Shown here piece by piece: positions 9,301 to 16,051 of a stretch of DNA of 64,000 nucleotides; positions within the stretch are counted from its first letter, which is position 1, and the number at the start of each line of letters is the position of its first letter. The position numbers and the translations under genes were made by a program. The notes beneath the pieces were generated by a model. The model worked only from the letters and a program-made list of their open reading frames with translations, did not search any database and had not been told where the DNA came from. This stretch comes from Nafulsella turpanensis ZLM-10 (GTDB lineage: Bacteria > Bacteroidota > Bacteroidia > Cytophagales > Cyclobacteriaceae): contig NZ_ANNU01000008.1 of NCBI RefSeq assembly GCF_000346615.1, forward strand, positions 1-64,000, read 5' to 3'.

Positions 9301-9761
9301 TTTTTAGCAATGTCGAGGGAAGTGAGCGGCTCTTTGCTGTCTTCGATAATAGGCACATTGGCGGCAATCGCTACCTCTTTTGCCCGCACCTTATCGCCGA
9401 GCTGATCCATTACCTCCGGCTCAGGACCAATAAAAATGATGCCTTCTTCACGGCAGCGGCGGGCAAAATTTACGTTCTCGGAAAGAAAGCCATAGCCCGG
9501 GTGAATGGCATCGACTCCTTTTTGCTTGGCCAGGGAGATTATTTCCTCCACATCGAGGTAGGGTTTCAGCGGGTCGTCTTCCGTACCAATTTGGTAGGCT
9601 TCGTCTGCTTTATAACGGTGAAGGGAATAACGGTCTTCGTACGTGTATATAGCCACCGTACGAATATGAAGTTCTGACCCTGCCCGTAACACCCGAATAG
9701 CAATTTCGCCACGGTTAGCTACAAGCAGTTTCTTGATTTTCTTGATTTTAGATTGGCTCAT
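6312..9761 (-). CDS. pyc: Pyruvate carboxylase
   Basis: A full-length single-chain pyruvate carboxylase of 1149 residues. It carboxylates pyruvate to oxaloacetate using ATP, bicarbonate and biotin, refilling the TCA cycle. Residues 1-460 are the biotin carboxylase half (KLLVANRGEIAIRV; the ATP-grasp glycine loop AAAGGGGRGMR). From about residue 540 the carboxyltransferase TIM barrel begins (YTDTTFRDAHQSLLATR; HLHTHDTSS metal site). The C-terminal biotinyl domain carries EAMKMET, with Lys1114 as the biotinylation site. Methylmalonyl-CoA mutase elsewhere in the window would feed the same C4 pool. It appears to be monocistronic. Confidence 0.97.
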   Translation of the reverse strand: MSQSKIKKIKKLLVANRGEIAIRVLRAGSELHIRTVAIYTYEDRYSLHRYKADEAYQIGTEDDPLKPYLDVEEIISLAKQKGVDAIHPGYGFLSENVNFARRCREEGIIFIGPEPEVMDQLGDKVRAKEVAIAANVPIIEDSKEPLTSLDIAKKEAARIGYPVMVKAAAGGGGRGMRVVQNEKELEKSFGEARNEARTAFGDDSVFLEKFIQNPKHIEVQIMGDNHGNIIHLYERDCSVQRRFQKVVEVAPSTLPDEVRGQLYEYALRIARHVNYNNVGTVEFLVDEDGSVFFIEVNPRIQVEHTITEEVTGIDIVRSQILIARGFELSDPRLQVNRQEDIQCSGFAIQCRVTTEDPENNFQPDYGTVIAYRNAGGFGIRLDEGSSYPGVRVSPFFDSMLVKISASGRTLKGAAQRLHRALREFRIRGVKTNIGFLENVVTNPTFYEGRATVGFIKNHPELMQIPVKRDRGTRMLRYIANTTINGNPSVKFIDSTKKFRVPKVPKYDKLGPYPKGTKDRLTELGREGFALWLKNEKAIQYTDTTFRDAHQSLLATRMRTIDMLKVAEGYAKTHPEVFSMEVWGGATFDVCMRFLNEDPWQRLRLFREAMPNILLQMLLRGSNGVGYKAYPDNLIEKFIEKSWETGIDIFRVFDSLNWVEAMKVSIRAIRERTGALAEAAICYTGDVLDPNEKKFTLQYYVDMARQLEDEGAHILAIKDMAGLLKPYAAAELVTALKDAVDLPVHLHTHDTSSIQPATYLKAIEAGVDVVDVALASMSGLTSQPNFNSVAAFMKGHEREQPLNLRSLNEYSTYFEDVREYYYPFESGLKAGTAEVYEHEIPGGQYSNLRPQASALGLEEKFEEVKKNYAVVNDMFGHIVKVTPSSKVVGDMAIFMTSNNLTEKDIYERGHTLSFPESVVNLMKGELGQAPGGFPTELQKVVLKSQQPFTDRPNAHLEPVDFDKDFEEFQKKFKDVNFLDFLSYQLYPKVFADFHKVRQEYGNLMYLPTPAFFYGLKNNEDILVEIDEGKSIIIKLLFISEPNENGQRLVSFELNGQTRRVWVRDESLKAAKPLHRKAEAENEVGAPLQGRIAQVLVKEGDTVKENQSLFVIEAMKMETTISAPFSGKVKKVHLTGGTMVEQEDLVLELEQ

Positions 9762-9906
9762 GAAGGTTGAAGTTTCAAAAAATTATGGATACTTATAATA
9801 AGCTCCTTACATTAAAAAACAAAACTGATTTGCGATGCAATCGTTTGAAATTCCATAAAAATAGAAAAAATCTTAAAAATGCCTGAAAGGTTTAGCAAAA
9901 AGTCTG

Positions 9907-10638
9907 CTATTTCCCTTCTACAATAGCCTGGAGACGCAGTACTGTTTGCTCTGCATACCCCTGCTCGCGGGAGGCTTTCAGGCTTATCGTTTCATCATTG
10001 GCCAGCGCTGCTTCCAGCTGGTTAATTTGGCCGGCATCAAAAACCACCAGCGGAAGCTCCTTTACCCACTTCCCCGGTTCTACCGGGTGGCTGGCATCCT
10101 GGTAAGGTTCTGCTAACTCTAAGGCATAATCGTAAGCCACATCCGGGGCCGGTCGCTCCATTCTTCTCAAATTTCCGCTAAACGTATCTACCATTCCTGT
10201 CGACTCAATAGCTGTTCCCTTCCCTTCTATGTCCGGGCAATCTTTGAGATGCAGAACTTGCAATTCCTGTACGGTAAGTGCTGCCCTGCCATAAGTAAAC
10301 TGCCCGTTTAGTTGCTCCGGCCATTCTTCCCAACCGCTTTTAACCTCCCCATTCACACCTAAACACCGCCCGATATAAAACCGTAAACTGTCGGGCCCGG
10401 AAAAGAAAAAGCTCTTCTTCCCGCTAAGCTGATAAACCGGCTGCTCTAACTGCAGCTTTTCTGTTTCAGCAACCGACAATCCGCTTGTATAGAGCCTTCC
10501 GGTAAATGCGGGCATTTCAGAAACGGTTTCTTCCTGCCGGGGCGATGCCGGAGACTCCGAAGGCTCCTTACTATTGCAGGCCCCCATCCACAGAACAGCC
10601 AGTAAAAGCAAAAGTCTGTAACGGTAGTTGCGGTTCAA
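9907..10638 (-). CDS. Hypothetical lipoprotein
   Basis: A 243-residue protein with a lipoprotein signal peptide: charged MNRNYRYR, a run of leucines, then WMGAC with the lipidated Cys near residue 21. A Ser/Pro/Glu-rich linker follows, then a globular domain containing repeated phrases such as QPVYQLSGKKSFFFSGPDSLRFYIGR. No family is recognised. It is probably anchored in the outer membrane, facing the periplasm or the surface. It lies 145 bases upstream of pyc on the same strand without a clear terminator between them, so partial co-transcription is possible but a functional link is not shown. Confidence 0.7.
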   Translation of the reverse strand: MNRNYRYRLLLLLAVLWMGACNSKEPSESPASPRQEETVSEMPAFTGRLYTSGLSVAETEKLQLEQPVYQLSGKKSFFFSGPDSLRFYIGRCLGVNGEVKSGWEEWPEQLNGQFTYGRAALTVQELQVLHLKDCPDIEGKGTAIESTGMVDTFSGNLRRMERPAPDVAYDYALELAEPYQDASHPVEPGKWVKELPLVVFDAGQINQLEAALANDETISLKASREQGYAEQTVLRLQAIVEGK

Positions 10639-10794
10639 GTTTTTTGAAATTTTGTACAGGATGTTAATATACGGGAAAATTATTATTTCCCGTCATACCA
10701 GCTTTTCCTTCTCCGCTTCACCAGCAAGGCAAGCGGCTTTATCCTTTCGCCACACCAACAAAAATGCAACCGCTAATTTGCAAACCTCAAAAAC

Positions 10795-10830
10795 AAAAAA
10801 GTGTTTGCCGGTTCGGACAAACACTTTTTT
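10795..10830. terminator. Bidirectional rho-independent terminator
   Basis: AAAAAAGTGTTTG (10795-10807) and CAAACACTTTTTT (10818-10830) form a long stem, extended by CCG/CGG in the loop. T runs follow on both strands. It sits just past the minus-strand acidic protein, so it mainly ends that transcript and insulates the lipoprotein gene downstream. Confidence 0.85.
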
Positions 10831-10874
10831 GTTTATTTATCTGGTAGCTAACGGCCACTTCGGCCATTTCGCTT

Positions 10875-11204
10875 TCAATAATCGTCGTAGGTATTCTTCA
10901 GACCATCTTCCTCTTCATCATCCTCACCGGCATCATAGTCCTCCATGGTGTAATCGTCGCGAAGGTTGCCCTCATCATCATAATCTTCATCTTCACTGAT
11001 AATTTGCCGGGCTTCCTTCATCGTCATCCGGATGAGGTAATAGATATCTTCAGTTTCAAAAGGGAGGGCCGATACTTTTTTACCTTCCTTATTTGTAAAA
11101 GAAACTAAATGCTCGGCAAACCCTTGCGGATACTCCATCTTTACCCGTGAAACAATCTCTTCGGGAAGATTTTCATAGTCTTTTACAATCCTTTTCTTGC
11201 TCAT
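10875..11204 (-). CDS. Conserved small acidic protein of Bacteroidota
   Basis: The likely start is the ATG of MSKKRIVKDYENLPEEIV, giving 109 residues; a longer frame begins 60 bases upstream but its extra residues look non-coding. The first 70 residues form a compact globular domain (SRVKMEYPQGFAEHLVSFTNKEG, then ETEDIYYLIRMT). The rest is an extremely acidic tail rich in Asp, Glu and Tyr. Similar proteins of unknown function occur widely in Cytophagales and relatives, by memory. No membrane segment or catalytic motif is visible. It is monocistronic with its own terminator. Confidence 0.75.
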   Translation of the reverse strand: MSKKRIVKDYENLPEEIVSRVKMEYPQGFAEHLVSFTNKEGKKVSALPFETEDIYYLIRMTMKEARQIISEDEDYDDEGNLRDDYTMEDYDAGEDDEEEDGLKNTYDDY

Positions 11205-11460
11205 AATTGGAAATGTATTTTTATATGCTGCTGTCCGGGTAATGCTGCTCTTTTTTAGGTTCACTCCCTACAGGAACTTTGTACAGCAATAGTGCGATAA
11301 AAAAATTATGCTTGCAAATTTTTCACTAAATTCATCAGCAAGTTTTATTTACGCAATCGCCCGTATCTTGTTTTTTATATCTGAGGAAAGAATAAAATTC
11401 CTGGATTTCAGGTAAAAGGAAGAAACACAGAGCGTTCTGTTCAGCTTTCTTTTATAACGA

Positions 11461-12936
11461 CTACCCTGCTTTACTGTTTTCAGCAGCAGGCACTCCTCTG
11501 TGTTGCTGGCGGCCCCTGCGCGGAAACAAAGTGCCAAGAACAAGGAATACCAGCAAAGAGGCCAGCATGCCAAATATAATCGGGTCGAGGTTGTAAGGCA
11601 GCGTTGTGGCCGCAACAATAAGCCCGAGGGTTACCGAGCCGCCGGCCAGCATGGCCCAGAAAGCAGCCAGCGAGGAAGCTTTTGGCCAGAAGAGTGCTCC
11701 CAGAACAGGAATAAACAATCCACTGACCATAAATGCATAGGAGTAAAGCATCATTCCCAGTACGTTCTGCATGGCAGAGGCCAGCAATAATGCCGCAGCA
11801 CCAATTAAGAGCGTGAGCAGTTGAGAGATACGCAGCACTGCCTGCTCGCTAAAATGCCAGAAACGCGACAGAATATCTGTCAGCACATTTCCGGAAGCCG
11901 CCATGAGGCAGGAGTCGGCGGTAGACATAATAGCGGAAAAGTAGGCCGACAGCATCAGTCCCATTAAACCTACCGGCAGTACCTGCCGCAGCAGTATAGG
12001 CAGTCCCATTTCCGGGTCGAGCTCAGCGCCTGCCGCATACCCCAGGTCAGTAAACAGTCCCTGCTCAAAACCTACACGTGCAAATAAGCCCAGCAGTACA
12101 CCCATAAAGGCCATAACCGGGTATTCAAAAAGGCCGGCAATAAACCATGCCTTTTGTGCCTCTTTTGTACTCCTGCTGGCATAAATTCGCTGGTAAAGGG
12201 TCATGCCCACAAACCAGATGGGAATAATGGTGACCGCCCAGTTAACAAACTGCTGCCAGCTTACATTCTGCAGCGAGAGCATTTCGGGCGGAAGTGTAGC
12301 CGACACCTGCTCCCAGCCTCCGACAGCAAAATAACTAAGTGGAATACCAATAAAAACAAGTCCGCCCATCAGAATGATCCATTGTATGGTATCGGTATAA
12401 ATAACCGCTTTCATACCTCCCATTACGGTATACACAATTGCTATTATGCCCATTACCAGCAGAGCAGTATCGAGGCTCAGTCCTTCGAAGGAGGCTGCCG
12501 CCAGTTTAGCACCGGCCAGTATTTGCGAGGCGGTAAAGCCTAAATAGCCAATGGCCGAAATAATTCCTGCGAGCAGGGCCACCCTCCCATTGTAAAAGTG
12601 CTCGAATATCTGCGGGAAGGTAAGCCAGCGAAATTCCCTGCTCAGCCTGCTTATGGTGGGAATCAGCAAAACTGCACTTAACCAGGCGCCAATAAGACCG
12701 GTAAACAGCATCCAGGAACCTGAAAGGCCCATGATAAACCCAAGCCCTCCCAGCCCTATGGAAAAGCCACCACCCACATCGGTCGCTACTACCGACAGGC
12801 CAATATGCCAGCTTCCCATTTGCCTGCCACCTACATAGTAGTCGTCGGTACTCTTATTTTTATGCAGAAAATAATAGCCCACCCCCAGCATGGCAAGCAT
12901 ATAAGTAATAAAGATACCGAGGTCGACAAGGTGCAT
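11461..12936 (-). CDS. Sodium:solute symporter (SSS/SLC5 family)
   Basis: A 491-residue polytopic inner-membrane protein with about 13 hydrophobic segments. It begins LGIFITYMLAMLGVGYYF and is followed by the family-typical STDDYYVGGRQMGSWHIGLS and a Gly-rich SIGLGGLGFIMGLSG segment. MSAYFSAIMSTADSCLMAASG-like residues in the middle (SAIMSTADS) match the conserved Ser/Thr of the sodium site. It should import an organic solute with sodium; the solute cannot be told from sequence. It is not in an obvious operon. Confidence 0.9.
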   Translation of the reverse strand: MHLVDLGIFITYMLAMLGVGYYFLHKNKSTDDYYVGGRQMGSWHIGLSVVATDVGGGFSIGLGGLGFIMGLSGSWMLFTGLIGAWLSAVLLIPTISRLSREFRWLTFPQIFEHFYNGRVALLAGIISAIGYLGFTASQILAGAKLAAASFEGLSLDTALLVMGIIAIVYTVMGGMKAVIYTDTIQWIILMGGLVFIGIPLSYFAVGGWEQVSATLPPEMLSLQNVSWQQFVNWAVTIIPIWFVGMTLYQRIYASRSTKEAQKAWFIAGLFEYPVMAFMGVLLGLFARVGFEQGLFTDLGYAAGAELDPEMGLPILLRQVLPVGLMGLMLSAYFSAIMSTADSCLMAASGNVLTDILSRFWHFSEQAVLRISQLLTLLIGAAALLLASAMQNVLGMMLYSYAFMVSGLFIPVLGALFWPKASSLAAFWAMLAGGSVTLGLIVAATTLPYNLDPIIFGMLASLLVFLVLGTLFPRRGRQQHRGVPAAENSKAG

Positions 12937-13056
12937 ACCAGAAAGGTTTTAACAGCAGAATAAAGCAGTCGAGAGCATAGAAGCCCACCCTGCTATAAAG
13001 TCAAGAACCTTAAAAGTAAAAAACAGGGACCTGTATTGCAAATTGGCTCCTTAAGC

Positions 13057-15126
13057 CTATTCACTTCTTAGCCGTACATTACGAACGGCTTTATGCCAGC
13101 CCCCTTTCAAATAAACAGAGGCTGTGGAAGGGGCGTCCATCAGGCAAATTTCATAATCAGCCAGGGGGTGTGCTTCGAAAGAAAAAGTGCCCTCTTCATC
13201 GGTGAGCAGGTATTCCTGGCTAAGAGTTAAGCTGTTAAAAAGACTGATGACGAAGCTTCCCTTCCGGTTACTGTTTACCTGCCCTTCCACCCGGTAGGGC
13301 CGAACAGGCAGGAGGTTTAGGTTCTCGTAGTATGATAGAGAGGCTTTACCAATTTCAGGTGTGCTAAAATCGCTCAGCGACATTTCTTCCTCACAGCTTA
13401 CCAGGAAGGTGTACTTACTTTTTACATCCAGTTCGAGATCGTAATTTCCACGTTCATCGGCATACACAGTATCGATTCCTTCGCCCAACTGTTCCACTAC
13501 CAGCATATGGGCTCCGGCTGCCCGCTCTTTATTACTCTTCCGTATCGTACCGAGCACGAACATCTTTACTTTTCGTTCCAGGCCAGTAGACTGCGAGCGA
13601 ATGCCATACCGGGGGCCATGTACGGTAGAGAGTGTCTCCTGGTGGGCACGATACTCCTCCCGCTCGTATACCAGCTCGTATTCTTCGCCCGGGTATAGCC
13701 TGAAAGCATATTCCCCTCTCTGGTCGCTCATCGTCTCATCTATCAGCTGCCTGTTTTGCCAGAGACTGATTCTGGTTCCTTCTATGCCTTTTTCATTAAC
13801 TGCATCATACACTCTTCCGGCCAGGGTAATTACATGTACATCTACGCGATAGATATCATCCTCTCCTGCTCCTCCTTTGCGGCTGGAACTGAAATAGCCC
13901 CAGTTACCACTATGGTGGAAGGACAAACCGAAATCATCGCCTGCTGAATTGAAGGGCACTCCCATGTTGCGTAAATGGATTACAGAGTCTCCGGCGAGTA
14001 ATGCTTCGTAAATATCCAGTCCTCCCAGGCCAAAACGTCCGTTGGAGGAGAAATAGAGTTTATCATCCCCCAAGAGGGTAGGAAACATTTCATTGCCGCT
14101 GGTATTAATGAGGGGTCCTAGGTTTTGGGGCGGGGTCCAGTCATTTCCCTGTTTTTCTACCCGGTAAATATCCGTGCCGCCAAAACCTCCGGGCATGTCC
14201 GACACAAAATAAATCACCCGCCCGTTATCGGCTACGGCCGGATGCCCCACTGCGCTGGCTACTTTTAAATTAAGAGGCTTAACCTTTACCCAGCTGGTAG
14301 GATTAAAAGTGGTGGTGGCCTCGTAAAGCTGCATCTGATGCTTTTCCCCTGAGCGGGTAAACAGGAGCTTTCGTCCTTTATTATATACAACGCCCGGTCC
14401 TTCGGGCATGGCAGTATTGACCGTACTGCTCAGACGGGTGAGGTCACTTATGTCGCCGCCATCGGTAATACGGCCATAAACTAGGTCGAGCCCATAGCTG
14501 TCGTCGGCAGTAAAATGCTGCTTAATAAGCCCTGCCCGGGGCTTGTCAGACACAAAAATAACCCCATGGTCCAGCACATAGGGGCTAAACTCAGCACCTT
14601 TGGTATTGATACTTACGGGCCTGATGCTGTAGCGAATGGTATCACGATAGAGACTCTCCTCCGAAAGCTTGGTTTCGAGTATGCGGATGCGTTCTACCAC
14701 CCCTTCATCTTTCAGATACCGGGCCAGAACCCGCTTGCCCTCTTCTATTTTTCCGCTTGCCATAAGCGCATTGGCATAGAGCATCAGGTGTTCATTTTCC
14801 AGCGCTACGCCGGCACCGACTATGCGGGTGTATAATTCAGCTGCTGCTTTGGCTGAGCCTGCCTGTGCATAAGCGAAGGCCAGCTTCCTTTGAAGGTCCA
14901 GGTCAGCACTTTTTCTGCCAGTCTGCAGGGCCTGTTCTAAATAAGGAATGGCTTCTTTATAGTTTTCTTCCTTAAAAAGGATACGACCTTTCGCAGCGGG
15001 CCCTTTAATATCAAATAAAAAGGAGCGGGTTTGTGCCTGCGCAAAGCTCAACTGAATACTCATGAACAGGCACATAAAAAATATGCACCCCAGACGGCTC
15101 CATATGGTTCGCGTTCTTCCTTTCAT
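13057..15126 (-). CDS. TPR/PD40 repeat secreted protein of a T9SS-type operon, no OmpA domain
   Basis: A 689-residue exported protein (signal peptide about 1-31 ending in SFAQAQ). TPR-like helices come first (FKEENYKEAIPYLEQALQ, FAYAQAGSAKAAAELYTRI). A WD40-like PD40 propeller follows, with repeats such as YFVSDMPGGFGGTDIYRV, LYFSSNGRFGLGGLDIYEA and YFSSSRKGGAGEDDIYRV. Carboxypeptidase-regulatory-like segments (VYDAVNEKGIEGTRISLW) come next. Family relatives beside PorP/SprF often end in an OmpA peptidoglycan-binding domain; this one does not. Its start lies two bases past the porP stop, so it is translated in the same operon. It probably works with PorP/SprF in secreting or anchoring the T9SS substrate. 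Confidence 0.8.
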   Translation of the reverse strand: MKGRTRTIWSRLGCIFFMCLFMSIQLSFAQAQTRSFLFDIKGPAAKGRILFKEENYKEAIPYLEQALQTGRKSADLDLQRKLAFAYAQAGSAKAAAELYTRIVGAGVALENEHLMLYANALMASGKIEEGKRVLARYLKDEGVVERIRILETKLSEESLYRDTIRYSIRPVSINTKGAEFSPYVLDHGVIFVSDKPRAGLIKQHFTADDSYGLDLVYGRITDGGDISDLTRLSSTVNTAMPEGPGVVYNKGRKLLFTRSGEKHQMQLYEATTTFNPTSWVKVKPLNLKVASAVGHPAVADNGRVIYFVSDMPGGFGGTDIYRVEKQGNDWTPPQNLGPLINTSGNEMFPTLLGDDKLYFSSNGRFGLGGLDIYEALLAGDSVIHLRNMGVPFNSAGDDFGLSFHHSGNWGYFSSSRKGGAGEDDIYRVDVHVITLAGRVYDAVNEKGIEGTRISLWQNRQLIDETMSDQRGEYAFRLYPGEEYELVYEREEYRAHQETLSTVHGPRYGIRSQSTGLERKVKMFVLGTIRKSNKERAAGAHMLVVEQLGEGIDTVYADERGNYDLELDVKSKYTFLVSCEEEMSLSDFSTPEIGKASLSYYENLNLLPVRPYRVEGQVNSNRKGSFVISLFNSLTLSQEYLLTDEEGTFSFEAHPLADYEICLMDAPSTASVYLKGGWHKAVRNVRLRSE

Positions 15127-15128
15127 CT

Positions 15129-16043
15129 TTAAAAGTAGCGAGGCGAAGGAATCCCTGTTCTTACAAAATAAAACCGGTACTGGACAGAAAGCTCATGAGA
15201 CGGTGCTCCACAGTAAATCCCTGATTTAAGGGGCAGGTCGTAGCTGTACCCAACTGCCAGCTGCGGATTTAACTGTAACTGGGTTAAAAGGGCAACACCC
15301 TGCCGAAACCTGTAGGAGGCTCCCATCCATAACACATCCCGCAGGAGCATAAGGGCATTTATATCGGCATAAATACTTCCCTGCTCAGGTACTGCCACCA
15401 TGAAGTTAGGCTTGATTTTTATTTCAGGATGAACATCAAGCACCCAGCCTGCCTGACCAATATAGGTGCGTACAGAAGACCGGTGGGCACCCTTTTGCAG
15501 CCGGGAACTCATTTCCGGGAAAAGGTCAGGCACAGAAAAGCCGGCATAGAAATGCCTGGATCCATAAAAAACTCCTGTGCCAAAGGAGGCTGTATATACG
15601 GCAGGCAGACTTTCGAAGGCAGGATCGTCTGGGTCGCGGAGGTGCAGCTTATCATAAATTACTTTTTGTCTGTTAAGGCCTGCCTGTAATCCTGCAGCAA
15701 TAAACCTTTTGCCTGACAGGCGAATCCGATAGGCAAAAATGGGGCTGATGGTTTGCTGGCTGTACCCGCCAATCTGATCGTTTGTGAGGCGAAGACCGAG
15801 GCCAATATTCTGGCTGGCTACAGGTGCGTGGGCAGAGAAACTCTGAAAAGCAGGCGCCCCTTCCACCCCCTGCCACTGGAGCCTGTATTGGGCTGTAAGG
15901 CTCAAGGCCTCCTGGCTTCCGGCATAAGCAGGGTTAAGGGAAGTGACATCGTAAATGTATTGGGAGAAAAAGAAAGGTTGCTGTCCATAAGCGGACAAGG
16001 CGCAACAGTATAAGCAGAAAACAATGCACAATAACCTCTTCAC
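15129..16043 (-). CDS. PorP/SprF family type IX secretion system membrane protein
   Basis: A 304-residue outer-membrane beta-barrel protein. After the signal peptide (about 1-20, AYGQQ), FFFSQYIYDVTSLNPAYAGSQ is the hallmark of PorP/SprF proteins, and TAQYRLQWQGVEGAPAFQSFSAHAPV follows. Alternating strands run to a C-terminal aromatic residue. PorP/SprF homologues typically sit next to a large type B (gliding-motility-associated CTD) substrate and help to secrete or attach it; that is exactly the arrangement here. It starts 8 bases after the substrate gene stop and ends 2 bases before the PD40 protein. Confidence 0.92.
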   Translation of the reverse strand: MKRLLCIVFCLYCCALSAYGQQPFFFSQYIYDVTSLNPAYAGSQEALSLTAQYRLQWQGVEGAPAFQSFSAHAPVASQNIGLGLRLTNDQIGGYSQQTISPIFAYRIRLSGKRFIAAGLQAGLNRQKVIYDKLHLRDPDDPAFESLPAVYTASFGTGVFYGSRHFYAGFSVPDLFPEMSSRLQKGAHRSSVRTYIGQAGWVLDVHPEIKIKPNFMVAVPEQGSIYADINALMLLRDVLWMGASYRFRQGVALLTQLQLNPQLAVGYSYDLPLKSGIYCGAPSHELSVQYRFYFVRTGIPSPRYF

Positions 16044-16051
16044 GAAACTTC

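Noticed and set aside
7917-9677. A 586-codon plus-strand open frame opposite pyc
   Set aside because: It is fully antisense to the conserved biotin-carboxylase half of pyruvate carboxylase, shows no recognisable domain, and is explained by the codon bias of the real gene.
10628-10999. A 123-codon plus-strand frame
   Set aside because: It runs through a strong terminator and ends antisense to the conserved acidic protein. Its residues, with a His-rich tail, look like reversed acidic codons.
13019-13033. Terminator after the TPR/PD40 gene (ACAGG/CCTGT followed by T on the minus strand)
   Set aside because: The stem is only 4-5 bp with a very tight loop; it may assist termination but is too weak to call.
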